Counted from the first letter of the stretch, positions 1 through 13,615 are shown. The stretch is DNA of 64,000 bases from Pithys albifrons albifrons (GCF_047495875.1 NC_092497.1:62001-126000), one strand, 5' to 3'. Notes: generated by a model not told the origin, from the sequence alone. Made by a program: numbers and translations.

Positions 1-2265
1 GAGGGATCCCCGGCGGGATCACCCGAGGGGCGACATTTCGGGCACCGGGCAACAGGGGGTCCCCGGCGGGGGCTCCCGGGGGGCGGCATCTCGGGCACCG
101 TGAGGTGGGGTCCCCGGCGGGAACTCCGGGGGGCGACATGTCGGCCACCGGGGTGGGGGAGCGCCTGAGGTCCCCAAGGCGGGGTTGCCGTGGGGCGATG
201 CCACGGACGCCCGGGGTCCCCAGGGCGGGGCTGGCCGAGGGGCGGCGCCTCGGGCGCCGGGGCTCCCCAAGGCGGGGCTGGCCGAGGGGCGGCGCCTCGG
301 GCGCCGGGGGTCCCCAGGGCGGGGCTTGCCGAGGGGCGGTGCCTCGGGCGCCGGGGGTCCCCAGGGCGGGGCTGGCCGAGGAGCGGAGCCTCGGGCGCCG
401 AGGGCCCCCAAGCCGGGCCTGGCCGAGGGGCGGAGCCTCGGGCGCGGGCGGGGTCCCCAAGGTGGGGCTGGCCGAGGGGCGGCGCCTCGGGCGCCGGGGG
501 TTTCAAGGGCGGGGCTGGCCGAGGGGCGGCGCCTCGGGCGCCTCGGATCCCCAAGGCGGGGCTGGCCGAGAGGCGGCGCCTCGGGCGCCTCGGATCCCCA
601 AGGCGGGGCTGGCCGAGAGGCGGCGCCTCGGACGCCGGGGCTCCCCAAGGGGAGCTTGCCGAGGGCCAAGCTCTTGGGCGCCGCGGGTCCCCAAGGGGGG
701 GTTGCTGAGGGCCGTCGCCTTGGGTGCCGGGGGTGCCAAAGGGTGGGTTGCCGAGGGGCGACGCCTCCGTCGCCGGGGGTCCCCGAGGCGTGGTTGCCGT
801 GGGGCCACGCCTCGGGCACCGGCGGTCCCAGAAGAGGGGGCTGGCCGAGTGTGGGCGCTTTGGGCACCGGGGGTCTCCAAAGGGGGGCTGGCCGAGGGGC
901 GGCGCCTCGGGCGCGGGAGGTCCCTAATGGGCGCCGGCCATGGGGCAAAGCCTCGGGCGCCGGGGGTCCCCAAGTGGGGGCTGCCGAGGGGCGGCACTCG
1001 GGCGCCGTAGGTCCCTAAGGGGGAGTTGTCGAGGGGAGGCGCCTTGGGCACCTTGGGTCCCCGAAAGGGGGGGTTGCCGAAGGACGACATTTCGGGCAGC
1101 GGGTTCCCCAAGGAGGATTCCCGAGGGACGACATTTTGGGCACTGAGGGACCCCAAGGAAGGGTTGTCGAGGGGCGACGCCTCGGGCGCCGGGGGTCCTC
1201 AAGGGGGGGTTGCCGAAGGGCAACGCCTCGGGCGCCGGGGTTCCCCAAGGTGGGGTTGCCGAGGGCCGTCCCTCAGCGGCCGCGGGTCCCCAAAGGGGGT
1301 TTTCGAGGGGTGTCCCTCGGCCGCCGGTGGTCCTGAAGGCGTGGTTGCCGAGGGGCGAGCCCTCAGGTGCCGTGGGTCCCCAAGGGGGGGTTGCCGAGGG
1401 GCGATGCCACGGGCGCCGAGGGTCCCCAAGGGGGGGTTGCCGAGGAGTGACGCCACGGGCGCCGGGGGTCCCGAAGGGGGGGTTGCCGAGGGGCGATGCC
1501 ACGGGCGCCGAGGGTCCCCAAGGGGGGGTTGCCGAGGAGTGACGCCACGGGCGCCGGGGGTCCCGAAGGGGGGGTTGCCGAGGGGCGACGTCTCGGGCGC
1601 CGAAGGTTCCCGAGATGGGGTTGCCGAGGCGCGTCCCTCGGGTGCCGGGGGTCCCAAAAGGGGGGTTGCCGAGGGAGGACATTTTGGGCACTGGCCGGGG
1701 CCCAAAGGACGACATTTTCTGCATTGGGGGTCCCCAAGGGGAGTTGCCGAGGGACAACATTTCGGGAACCGGGCGTCCCCAATGGGGATTCCCGACGGAC
1801 GACATTTCGGGCACCGGGGGTCCCCAAGGGGGGGTCCTGACGAACGACATTTCGGGAACTGGGGGTCCCCAAGGCGGGGCTTGCCGAAGGTCGGCGCCTC
1901 AGGTGCCTCGGGTCCCCAAAGCGGGGCTGCCGATGGGCAGCACCTTGGGCTTCGGGGTTCCCCAGGAAGGGCTTTCCGAGGGGCGACACCTCGGGCGCCG
2001 GGCGTCCCCAAAGGGGGTTCCTGACGGACGATATTTTGGGCACCGGGGCTCCCCAAAAAAGCCTCCCGACAGACGACATTTGAGGCACTTGGGGTCCCCA
2101 AGGGAGGTTCCTGACGGACGATATTTCGGGAACCGGGGGTCCCCAACGGGGGTTCCCGAGCGACGACATTTCAGGCACCGGGGATCCCCAAGAGGGGGAT
2201 CCTGACGGACGACATTTCGGGCATCGGGGGTCCCCAAGGGGAGTTGCCGAGGGGCGACACCTCGG
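1..2265. repeat. Class A GC-rich minisatellite, about 46-bp unit
   Basis: Tandem units of about 46 bp share the core GGGGGTCCCCAAGGGGGG, then TTGCCGAGGGGCGACGCC, then TCGGGCGCC. The + strand is strongly G-rich, with two G-runs per unit, and each unit carries the short palindrome GGGGTCCCC and a GGCGCC site. Units differ by point changes, for example CGCC versus CACC. Both strands are nearly stop-free, which creates long Gly/Arg-rich (+) and Pro-rich (-) open frames that change frame at each unit and are not genes. The block has close copies starting at about 12,536 and 14,364. Confidence 0.9.
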
Positions 2266-5200
2266 GCACCAGGGAAAGGCGTTCCCCCAGGCGACCTCCC
2301 TAGGCGTGACCCTTCGGGAATTGGGGAAGGGGTTTGCCCAGGCGGGCCTCCCAAGGGGCGACATTCGGTCGAATGGAAAGGGGGTTCCCCCGGGTGGCCT
2401 CCCGAAAGGTTGACACTTCGGGCTGTGCGAAAAGGGGATCCACTGGGTGCCCTCCCGAAAGGTTGACACTTCGGTCTCAGGGAAATGGGGTTCCCATGGG
2501 GGGCCTCCCGAGGGGAGACACTTCGGGTACCGGGGAAGGGGGTTCCCCCGGTGGTCTCCCGAGGGGCGACACTTCGGGAACTGGGGAAGGAGGTTCCCCT
2601 GGGCGGCATCCCGAAAGGCGACACTTTGGGTACCGGGGAAAGGGGTACCCCCAGGTGGCCTCCCGATAGTTTGACACTTCGTGCTTTGGGAAAAAGGGTT
2701 CCGCTGGGCGGCCTCCCAAGGGGCGACACTTCATGCTCCGGGGGAGAGGTTTCCCCCGGGCGGCCTCCCGAGGGGCGACACTTCGGTCTCATGGAATGGG
2801 GGTTCTCTCGGGCGGCCTCCGAGGGGCGACACTTCAGGCATTTGGGAAGGGGGTTCCCCCGGGCGGCCTCCCGAGGGACAACACTTTGGGTACCGGGGAA
2901 GGAGGTACCCCCAGGTGGCCTCCCGACAGGTTGACACTTCGGGCACTGGGAAAGGGGGTTCCTCAAGGGGGCCTCCCGAGGGGGGACACTTCGGGCACTG
3001 GGGAAGGGAGTTCCCCCTAGCGGCCTCCCGAGGAGCAACACTTTGGGCACCGGGAAAGGGGGTTGCCCCGGGCGGCTTTTCAAAGTGCAACACTTCGTGC
3101 ACGGGGAAAGGGGGGTCCCCTGGGCACCCTCCCAAGTGGCGACACTTCCGGCACCGGGAAACGGGTGTGCCCCGGGCAGCCTACTGTGGTGCAACACTTC
3201 GGGCACTGGGAAAGGGGAGTTTCCCGGGCAGCCTACTGTGGTGCGACACTTCGGGCACTTGGGAAAGGGGGTTCGCTGGGCGGCCTTCTGAGGCGTGACA
3301 CTTTGGGCACCAGGAAAGGGGGGGTCCCCCGGCGGTCTCCCGAGGGGCGACACTTCGGTACTGGGAAAGAGGGTTCCCCTGGGTAGCCTACAGTTCTGCG
3401 ACACTTCGGGCACTGGGGAAGGGGGTTCCCCTGGGCGGCCTCCCGAAGGGTAACACTTTGGGTACCGGGGAATGCAGTTCCCCCGGTCGGCCCTCCGAGG
3501 GGCGACACTTTGTGCACCGGAAAAGGCGGGTCCCCCGGGCGGCCTCCCGAGGGGCGACACTTCGGTACTGGGAAAGAGGGTTCCCCTGGGAAGCCTACAA
3601 TGGTGCAACACTTCAGGCACTGGGGAAGGGGGGTCCCCCGGGCAGCCTCTTGAGAGGTGACATTTCGGCAACTGGGAAAGAGGGTTCCCCTGGGAAGCCT
3701 ACAATGGTGCAACACTTCAGGCACTGGGGAAGGGGGTTCCCCCGGGCAGCCTCTTGAGAGGTGACATTTCGGGAACTGGGAAAGAGGGTTCCCCTGGGTG
3801 GCCTCCCGAGGGGCGACACTTTGGGCACCGGAGAAGAGGGTTCCCCCGGGCGGCCTCCCGCGGGGCGACATTTCTGTCTCAGGGACAGGGGGCTCCCCCG
3901 GGCGGCCTCACTAGGGGCGACACTTCAAGAACTCGGGAAGGGGGTTCACCCGGGTGGCATCCCGAGGGGCGACACTTTGAGCACAGGGGAAGGGGGTTGC
4001 CCCAGGTGGCCTCCCGAGGGGCGATACTTATGGCACTGGGGGAGAGGGCTCCCCCTGGCGGCCTCCCGAGGGGCCACACTTATGGCACCGGGAAGGGGGT
4101 TCCCCCTGGTGGCCTCCCGAGGGGCGATACTTCGCGTACCGGGGAAGGAGGTTTCCCTGGGCGGCCTGCCGAGGGGGACACTTCGGGCACCAAGGAAGGG
4201 GCTTCCCCCGAACGGCCTCACGAGGGGCAACACTTGGGGCACCGGGGAAGGGGGTTCCCCCGGGCGGCCTCCCAAGAGGCAACACTTCAGGTACTGGGAA
4301 AGGGGGTTCCCCTGGGCGGCCTCCCAAGGTGCGACACTTCAGGCATTGGGAAAGGGCAGTGCCCCGGAGCACTCCTGTTGTGCGACACTTCGGGAACTGG
4401 GGAAGGAGGGTCCATCGTGCGGCCTCCCATTGGCTACACTTCGGGCACCGAGGAATGTGGGTCCCCCAGGAGGACTCCCGAGGGACAACACTTCGGGCGC
4501 CGGGAAAGGGGGGTCCCCCCGTCGGCCTACTGTGGTGCGACACTTCAGGCACCGGGGAAGGGGGCTCGCCTGGGCGGCCTCCCGAGGAGTGACACTACTT
4601 GCACCAGGAAACGGGTTCACCCGGGCGGCCTCCCGAGGGGCGACACTTTGGGCACTGGGGAAGGGAGTTCCCCCTAGCGGCCTCCCGAGGGGCAACACTT
4701 TGGGCACCGGGAAACGGGGTTGCCCCGGGCGGCTTTTCAAAGTGCAACACTTCGTGCACGGGGAAAGGGGGGTCCCCTGGGCACCCTCCCAAGTGGCGAC
4801 ACTTCCGGCACCGGGAAACGGGTGTGCCCCGGGCAGCCTACTGTGGTGCAACACTTCGGGCACTGGGAAAGGGGAGTTTCCCGGGCAGCCTACTGTGGTG
4901 CGACACTTCGGGCACTTGGGAAAGGGGGTTCGCTGGGCGGCCTTCTGAGGCGTGACACTTTGGGCACCAGGAAAGGGGGGGTCCCCCGGCGGTCTCCCGA
5001 GGGGCGACACTTCGGTACTGGGAAAGAGGGTTCCCCTGGGTAGCCTACAGTTCTGCGACACTTCGGGCACTGGGGAAGGGGGTTCCCCTGGGCGGCCTCC
5101 CGAAGGGTAACACTTTGGGTACCGGGGAATGCAGTTCCCCCGGTCGGCCCTCCGAGGGGCGACACTTTGTGCACCGGAAAAGGCGGGTCCCCCGGGCGGC

Positions 5201-8200
5201 CTCCCGAGGGGCGACACTTCGGTACTGGGAAAGAGGGTTCCCCTGGGAAGCCTACAATGGTGCAACACTTCAGGCACTGGGGAAGGGGGGTCCCCCGGGC
5301 AGCCTCTTGAGAGGTGACATTTCGGCAACTGGGAAAGAGGGTTCCCCTGGGAAGCCTACAATGGTGCAACACTTCAGGCACTGGGGAAGGGGGTTCCCCC
5401 GGGCAGCCTCTTGAGAGGTGACATTTCGGGAACTGGGAAAGAGGGTTCCCCTGGGTGGCCTCCCGAGGGGCGACACTTTGGGCACCGGAGAAGAGGGTTC
5501 CCCCGGGCGGCCTCCCGCGGGGCGACATTTCTGTCTCAGGGACAGGGGGCTCCCCCGGGCGGCCTCACTAGGGGCGACACTTCAAGAACTCGGGAAGGGG
5601 GTTCACCCGGGTGGCATCCCGAGGGGCGACACTTTGAGCACAGGGGAAGGGGGTTGCCCCAGGCGGCCTCCCGAGGGGCGACACTTATGGCACTGGGGAA
5701 GAGGGCTCCCCCTGGCGGCCTCCCGAGGGGCCACACTTATGGCACCATGAAAGGGGGTTCCCCCTGGTGGCCTCCCGAGGGGCGATACTTCGCGTACCGG
5801 GGAAGGAGGTTTCCCTGGGCGGCCTGCCGAGGGGGACACTTCGGGCACCAAGGAAGGGGCTTCCCCCGGGCGGCCTCACGAGGGGCAACACTTGGGGCAC
5901 CGGGGAAGGGGGTTCCCCCGGGCGGCCTCCCAAGAGGCAACACTTCAGGTACTGGGAAAGGGGGTTCCCCTGGGCGGCCTCCCAAGGTGCGACACTTCAG
6001 GCATTGGGAAAGGGCAGTGCCCCGGCGCACTCCTGTTGTGCGACACTTCGGGAACTGGGGAAGGAGGGTCCATCGTGCGGCCTCCCATTGGCTACACTTC
6101 GGGCACCGAGGAAGGGGGGTCCCCCAGGAGGACTCCCGAGGGGCGACACTTCGGGCGCCGGGAAAGGGGGGTCCCCCCGTCGGCCTACTGTGGTGCGACA
6201 CTTCGGGCACCGGGGAAGGGGGCTCGCCCGGGCGGCCTCCCGAGGAGTGACACTACTTGCACCAGGAAACGGGTTCACCCGGGCGGCCTCCCGAGGGGCG
6301 ACACTTTGGGCACCGGGGAAGGGAGTTTCCCCGGTCGGCCTCCCGAGGGGCGACACTTAGGGCACCGGGGAAGGGGGTTCCCCTGGGGGGCCTCCCGAAG
6401 GGTCAACACTTCGGGCAGTGGGGAAGGCGATTCCTCCGGACGGCCTCCCGAGGGGAGGCACTTTGGGCACCAAGGAAGGGGTTACCCCTGGCAGCATCTC
6501 GAGGGGCAACACTTCTGGCACCGGGAAGGTGGTTCCCCCGGCGGCCTCCCGAGGGGTGACACTTCGGGTACCGGGGAAGGAGGTTCCCCTGGGCGACCTC
6601 CCGAAGGGTAACACTTCGGGTACCGGGGGAAGGGGGTCCTCCGGTTGGCCTCCCGAGGGGCGACACTTCAGGCACCGGAAAATGGGGGTCCCCTGGGCGG
6701 CCTCCCAAGAGGCAACACTTCAGGTACTGGGAAAGGGGGTTCCCCTGGGCGGCCTCCCAAGGTGCGACACTTCAGGCATTGGGAAAGGGCAGTGCCCCGG
6801 CGCACTCCTGTTGTGCGACACTTCGGGAACTGGGGAAGGAGGGTCCATCGTGCGGCCTCCCATTGGCTACACTTCGGGCACCGAGGAAGGGGGGTCCCCC
6901 AGGAGGACTCCCGAGGGGCGACACTTCGGGCGCCGGGAAAGGGGGGTCCCCCCGTCGGCCTACTGTGGTGCGACACTTCGGGCACCGGGGAAGGGGGCTC
7001 GCCCGGGCGGCCTCCCGAGGAGTGACACTACTTGCACCAGGAAACAGGGGTTCACCCGGGCGGCCTCCCGAGGGGTGACACTTTGGGCATCGGGGAAGGG
7101 GGTTCCCCCGGCAGGCGGCCTCCCGAGGGGCGACACTTAGGGCACCGGGGAAGGGGGTTCCCCTGGGGGGCCTCCCGAGAGGCAACACTTTGGGCACTGG
7201 GGAAGGGGGGTCCCCCGGGCGGCCTCCCGAGGGGTGACACTTCGGGCACCAATGAAGGGGCGTCCCTCGGGCGGCCTCACGAGGGGCAACACTTCGGGCA
7301 CTGAAAAAGGGGCTTCCCCTTTCGGCCTCCCTAGATGCGCCACTTCGCTCTCAGGGAAAGGGGGGTCTCTTGGGAGGCCTCCCGAAAGTTTACACTTCAG
7401 GCTCAGGGAAAGGGGGTTCCCCCGGGAGGCGTCCCAATGGGTGACACTTCGGGCTCCGGGGAAGTGGGTTACCCCGGGCGGCCTACTGAGGGGGGACACT
7501 TCGGTCTCAGGGAAAGGGGGCTCCCCCGGGCGGCCTCCCGAGGGGCTACACTTCGGGTACTGGGGAAGGGGGTTCCCCCAGGCGGCGTCCTGAGGGGTGA
7601 CACTTTGAGCACCAGGCAAGGGGGGTCCCCCGGGCAGCCTCCCGAGGGGCGACACTTCGGGCACCGGGAAATGGGGGTCCTCCGGGTGGCTTCCCGAGGG
7701 GCGACACTTCAGGCACTCAGGAAGGGGGTTCTCCGGACGGCCCCTCAGGGGCGACATTTTGGGAACGGGGGAAGGGGGGTTCCCCGAGCAGCCTCCCGAG
7801 GGGGAGATTTCAGGCACCCAGGAAGGGGGTACCCCCGGGTGACCTCCAAGGTGCGACACTTAGGGCACCAGGGAAGGGGGTTCCCCTTGGGGGGCCTCCC
7901 AAGGGGCGACACTTCAAGCAGTGGGGAAGGGGGATCCCCCGGACGGCCTCCCGAGTGACGACATTTCAGGCACTGGGGAAGGGGGTTCCCCTGGGCAGCC
8001 TCTCGATGGGCGACAATTCGGTCTCAGAGAAAGGGAGCTCCCCCGGGCGGCCTCCCGAGGGGCGACACTTCAGGCATAGGGGATGGGGGCTCCCCCGGGC
8101 GGCATCCCGAGGGGCGACACTTTGAGAACCGGGGAAGGGGGTTCCTCTGGGCGGCCTCCCAAGGGGCGACAGGTCGGGCACTGGGGAAGGGGGTTCCCCC

Positions 8201-9015
8201 TGGCGGCCTCCCCGGGGGCGACATTTCAGGTACTGGGGAAGAGGGTTGCCTTGGGCGGCCACCCGAAAGGTAACACTTCGGGTACCGAGGAAGGGGGTTC
8301 CCCCAGTCGGCCTCCCAAGGGACAACACTTCAGGCACCAGGGAAGGGGGTTCCCCCAGTCGGCCTCCCGAGGTGCAACACTTTGGGCACCGGGGAAGGGG
8401 CTTCTCTGGGCGGCCTCCTGAGAGGCGACACTTTGGGCACCAGGGAAGGGGTTTCCCCCTGGCGGCCTCCCTAGAGGTGGCACTTCGCTCTCAGGGAAAG
8501 GGGGGTCTCTTGGGCGGCCTCCCGAAATTTGACACTTCATGCTCAGGGAAAGGGGGTTCCCCCGGTAGGCGTCCCAAGGGGCGACACTTCGGACTCCAGG
8601 GAAGGGGGTTTCCCCGGGTGGCCTCCCAAGAGGCGACACTTCGGGCACAGGGGAAGAGGGGTCCCTTGGGCGGCCTCCCGAGGGGCAACACTTGAGGCAC
8701 CAGGAAAGTGGGGGTCCCCCGGGCGGCCTCCCACAAGGCGACACTTCGTGCTCAGGGAAAGGGGGGTCCCCTGGGTGGCCTCCCAAGGGGCGACTCTTCA
8801 GGCACTGGGGAAAGGGGGTCCACCGGGCAGCCTCCCGAGGGGCGACACTTTGGGTACCGGGAAAGGCGGGTCCCCCGGGTGGCCTCCCGAGGGGCGACAC
8901 TTCAGGCACTGGGAAAGGGGGGTCTTGCAGGCAGCCTACTGGCTGCGACACTTCGGGCACTGTGGAAGGGTGGTCCTCCGATCGGCCTCCCGAGGGGCGA
9001 CATTCCAGGCACCAG
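2266..9015. repeat. Class B GC-rich minisatellite, about 53-bp unit
   Basis: Units of about 50-54 bp follow the pattern GGGAAAGGGGGTTCCCCC, GGGCGGCCTCCCGAGGGG, CGACACTTCGGGCACC. The second half aligns with the class A unit, so B looks like A with an extra GGGCGGCCTC-type segment and with CGCC replaced by CACT/CACC. Each unit contains two hairpin-capable palindromes (GGGGGTTCCCCC and CCTCCCGAGG). The array switches from class A at about 2,265 and back at about 9,015, without unique sequence between. Confidence 0.9.
3010..6300. repeat. Tandem duplication of a 1,657-bp block inside class B
   Basis: Sequence from about 3,010 to 4,660 is repeated almost exactly 1,657 bp downstream (for example 3,063 to 4,720, and 3,754 to 5,411), so about 31 minisatellite units were copied as one block. 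The two copies differ by scattered single-base changes. A further partial copy of the 5,900-6,260 portion follows at about 6,685-7,040 (offset about 775 bp). Confidence 0.8.
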
Positions 9016-12000
9016 AAAGGGGGTCCCCGGCGGAGGGTTCCCGGGGGGGCGACATTCCGGGCACCGGGGGGGGGTCCCCAGCGGGGGGTTACCGGGGGTC
9101 GACATTCCGAACACCGGGGGTAGTCCCCGATGGGGGGTTCCTGGGGGGGCGACATTCTGGGCACCGGGAAGGGGGGCACCGGTCGGGGGTTCCTGGTGGG
9201 AGACATTCTGGTCAGTGGGGGAGGGGTACCCGGCTAGGGGCTCCCGCGGGGCGAGACTCCAGGCACCGACGGGGGGGGTCCCTGGCGAGGGCTCCAGGGG
9301 GGCGACATTTTGGACACCGGGATGGGAGGTCCCTGACAAGGGCTCCCGGGAGGCGACATTTCCGGCCCCGGGGGTGATGGGCCCCAGTGGGGCCTTCCAG
9401 GAGGTGAAATTTCGGGACCCAGAGAGGGGCGCCGGGGGTCCCCAAGGCGGGGTTACCGAGTCGCGACGCCTCGGGCGCCAGTTATCCCCAAGGGGGCGTT
9501 GCCAAGAGGCGACACCTCAGGCGGCGAGGGTCCCCAAGGGGGTGTTCCCGAGTGGCAACGCCTTAAGCGCCAGTGATCCCCAAGGGGGCGTTGCCAAGAG
9601 GCGAAAACTCGGGCGCCGGGGGTCCCCAAGGGGGGGTTGCCGAGGGTCGACACCTTGGGCGCCGGGGCTTCACAAGGGGGTGTCCGAGGGGCGACGCCTT
9701 GGGCACTGGGGTTCCCCAACGGGGGTTGCTGTGAGACGAGCCCTCGGGGGCTTGGGGTCCCCATGGGGGGGTTGCCGAGGGGCAACGCCTCGGGCGCCGG
9801 GGGTCCCCACGGGGGGGTTGCCGAGAGTCGACGCCTCGGGCGCCCGGGGTCCCCAAGGTGGGGTTGCCAAGGGACAACGCCTCGGGCACTGGGGTTCCCC
9901 AAGGGGGGTTGCCATGGGACAAGCTCTTGAGGGCTTTGGGTCCCCATGGGGGGCTACAGAGTGGCGAGCCCTCGGGCGCCGGGGGTCCCCATGGAGGGGT
10001 TGCCAAGAGGCGGCGCCTCGGGCACCTCGGGACCCCAAGGCGGGCCTGGCCGAGGGGCGGAGCCTCGGGCGCCGGGGGTCCCCAAGGCAGGGCTGGCCGA
10101 GGGGCGGTGCTTCTGGCGCCGGGGGTCCCCAAGTGGGGATTGCCAAGGAGCGACGCCACGGGCGCTGGGGGGTCCCAAAAGGAGGGGTTGCCGAGGGGCG
10201 AGCCCTTGGGCGATGAAAGTCCCCAAGAGGGGGTTGCCGAGGGGCGTCGCCTTGGGCGCCAGGGGTCCCAAAGGGTGGGTTGTCGAGGGGCGACGACGTC
10301 TCCGGCGCCGGGGTTACCGAGGCGTGGTTGCCGTGGGGCGACGCCTCGGGCGCCGGCGGTCCCAAAAGGGGGGGCTGGCTGAGTGTGGGCGCTTTGGGCA
10401 CCGGGGGTGCCCAAGGGGGGTTCCCGAGGGCAAACATTTTTGGCACCGGGAGTCCCCAATAGGAGGTTTCCGAGGGACGACCTTTTGGGCACTGGGGATC
10501 CCCAAGTGGGTCTCCCGAGGGACATTTAGCACTGGGGGTCCCCAAGGGAGATTCCCGATGGACTACGTTTTGGGCACCCGGGTCCCCAAAGGGGGGTTCC
10601 CGAGGACCCACATTTTCAGCACCGGGGCTCCCCAATAGGAGTTTTCGGGGGGGCGACATTTCGGGCCCGCAGGGGGGTCCCCGGCGGGGGCTCCCGGGGG
10701 CGACATTTCGGGCACCGGAAGGAGGGATCCCCAACGGGAGCTCCCGAGGGGCAACTTTTCGGGCACCGGGCGCCGGGGGGTGCCCGGCAGGGGCTCCCGA
10801 GGGGCGGTATTTCGAACAACGGGAGCAGGGTCCCCGGCGGGCGCTCCCAGGGGGCGGCATCTCGGGCACCGTGAGGTGGGGTACCCGGCGGGAACTCCGG
10901 GGGAACGACGTGTCGGGCACCAGGATGGGGAGCGCCTGGGGTCCCCAAGGCGAAGTTGCCGAGGTGCAAAGTTTCAGGCGCCAGGGGGTCCCATGGGGGG
11001 GTTGCTGAGGGGCGACGCCTCGGTCACCAGTGATCCCCAAGGGGGCATTGCCAAGAGGCGACACCTCAGGCGCTGGGGGTCCCCAAAAGGGGGGCTGCCG
11101 AAGGTCGACGCCTCGGGCGCCGGGGGGCCCCAGAGGGGTGTTACCGAGGGGCGACGGCTCGGGCACTGAGGTTCCCCAAGGGGGGGGTGCCGTGGGACGA
11201 GCCCTCGGATGCCGGTGGTCCCCATGGGGGGTTATCGAGGGGCGACGCCTCGGGCGCCGGGGGGTTCTCAAGGGGGGGTTGCCGAAGGGTGACGCCTCGG
11301 GCGCTGAGGGTCTCCAAAGAGGCGGTGACCGAGGGACGACATTCAGGGCACCGGGGGTCCCCAAGGAGGTTTCCCGACGGACGACATTTTGGGCACCGGG
11401 GGTCCCCAAGGAGAATTCCCGAGGGATGTCAATTTGGGCACCGGGTGTCCCCAAAGGGAGGGTTGCTGAGGGGCGAGCCCTTGGGCGCCGCAGGTCCCCA
11501 ATGGGAGGTTGTCGAGGGGCGACGCCACAGGCGCCGAGGGACCCCAAAGGCGGGGTTGCCGAGGGGCGATCCCTCAGGCGCAGGGGGTCCTCAAGGGCGG
11601 CATCGCCGAGGGGCGACGCTTCCGGCGCCAGGGTTCCCCAAAAGGGGGTTGCCGAAGGGCGACCCCTCGGGCGCCAGGGGTCCCCAAGAAGGGATTGCTG
11701 ATAGGCGAGCCCTCGGGCGCCAGGGGTCCCCGAGGGGGGATTGCCGATGGGCGAAGCCTCAGGAGCCAGGGGTCCCCAAGGGGGGATTGCCGAGAGTCGA
11801 CATTTCGGGCACTGGGAAGGGGGGTCCTCAAGGCGGGTTCCTGAGGGGCGACATTCCGGGCACCGGCAAGGGGAATCCCCAAGACGGGCTCCCAAGGGGC
11901 GACATTTTGGGCACCGGGAAGGGGGGGCCCCAAGGCGAACTCCCAGGGGGTGACATTCCGGGCATAGGGGGGGAGTACCCCGGCGGGGGGTTCCCAGGGG

Positions 12001-13615
12001 GCGACATTCCGGGCACCGGGGGGGGGTGTCCCCAACGGGGTTCTCCTGGAGGGCGACATTTCGGGCACCGGCGGGATGTCCCCAGGGGCGGGTTCCGGGG
12101 GGCGACATTTCGGTCTCTGGGCGGGGACCCCAAGGGGATTTTCGAGGATCGACATTCCAGGCACGGGGGATCCCCAAGGGGGGTTCCCGAGGGCCAAAAT
12201 TTTGGGCACCGGGGCTCTCCAAGGGGGGTTCCCGAGGGCCGAAATTTTGGGCACCGGGGGTCCCCAAGAGGGGGCTCCCGAGAACCGACATTTTGGGCAC
12301 CGGGGGTCCCCAAGGGGGGTTCCGGAGGGACGACATTTTTGGCACCGGGGGTCCCCAAGGGGGGTTCCCGAGGGCCGACATTTTGGGCACCGGGGGTCCC
12401 CAATGGGGGTTCCCGAGAGCCCATATTTTTGGCACCGGGGCTCCCCAATAGGAGTTTTCGGGGGGGCGACATTTCGGGCACGAAAGGAGGGGCCCTGGCG
12501 GGGGCTCCCGGGGGACAACATTTAGGGCACCAGAAGGAGGGATCCCCGGCGGGATCTCCCGAGGGGCGACATTTCGGGCACCGGGCAACAGGGGGTCCCC
12601 GGCGGGGGCTCCCGGGGGGCGGCATCTCGGGCACCGTGAGGTGGGGTCCCCGGCGGGAGCTCCGGGGGGCGACATGTCGGCCACCGGGGTGGGGGAGCGC
12701 CTGAGGTCCCCAAGGCGGGGTTGCCGTGGGGCGATGCCACGGACGCCCGGGGTCCCCAGGGCGGGGCTGGCCGAGGGGCGGCGCCTCGGGCGCCGGGGGT
12801 CCCCAAGGCGGGGCTGGCCGAGGGGCGGCGCCTCGGGCGCCGGGGGTCCCCAGGGCGGGGCTTGCCGAGGGGCGGTGCCTCAGGCGCCGGGAGGTCCCCA
12901 GGGCGGGGCTGGCCGAGGGGCGGAGCCTCGGGTGCCGAGGGGCCCCAGGCCGGGCCTGGCCGAGGGGCGGAGCCTCGGGCGCCAGCGGGGTCCCGAAGGT
13001 GGGGCTGGCCGAGGGGCGGCGCCTCGGGCGCCGGGGGTTTCAAGGGCGGGGCTGGCCGAGGGGCGGCGCCTCGGGCGCCTCGGATCCCCAAGGCGGGGCT
13101 GGCCGAGAGGCGGCGCCTCGGGCGCCGGGGCTCCCCAAGGGGAGCTTGCCGAGGGCCAAGCTCTTGGGCGCCGCGGGTCCCCAAGGGGGGGTTGCTGAGG
13201 GCCGTCGCCTTGGGCGCTGGGGGTGCCAAAGGGTGGGTTGCCGAGGGGCGACGCCTCCGTCGCCGGGGGTCCCCGAGGCGTGGTTGCCGTGGGGCCACGC
13301 CTCGGGCACCGGCGGTCCCAGAAGAGGGGGCTGGCCGAGTGTGGGCGCTTTGGGCACCGGGGGTCTCCAAAGGGGGGCTGGCCGAGGGGCGGCGCCTCGG
13401 GCGCGGGAGGTCCCTAATGGGCGCCGGCCATGGGGCAAAGCCTCGGGCGCCGGGGGTCCCCAAGTCGGGGCTGCCGAGGGGCGGCACTCGGGCGCCGTAG
13501 GTCCCTAAGGGGGAGTTGCCGAGGGGAGGCGCCTTGGGCGCCTTGGGTCCCCGAAAGGGGGGGTTGCCGAAGGACGACATTTCGGGCAGCGGGTTCCCCA
13601 AGGAGGATTCCCGAG
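9016..13615. repeat. Mixed class A minisatellite with divergent 45-46 bp variants
   Basis: The array returns to class A type units. From about 9,016 to 9,420 the units carry a GGGGGGCGACATTCCGGGC variant; then canonical TTGCCGAGGGGCGACGCC units follow. From about 10,420 to 12,520 there are units with TTCCCGAGGG and CGACATTTTGGGCACC. The stretch starting at about 12,536 repeats the sequence at the left edge of the window. A minus-strand frame of about 1,000 codons (9,670-12,684) is open only because CCC/GGG-rich repeats contain few stops. Confidence 0.85.

Noticed and set aside
9670..12684. Minus-strand open frame of about 1,000 codons (and dozens like it across 1-33,410), Pro/Gly/Arg-rich
   Set aside because: It coincides with 45-53 bp GC-rich repeats in which stops are rare in every frame. 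The peptide motif shifts frame from unit to unit, and both strands are equally open.
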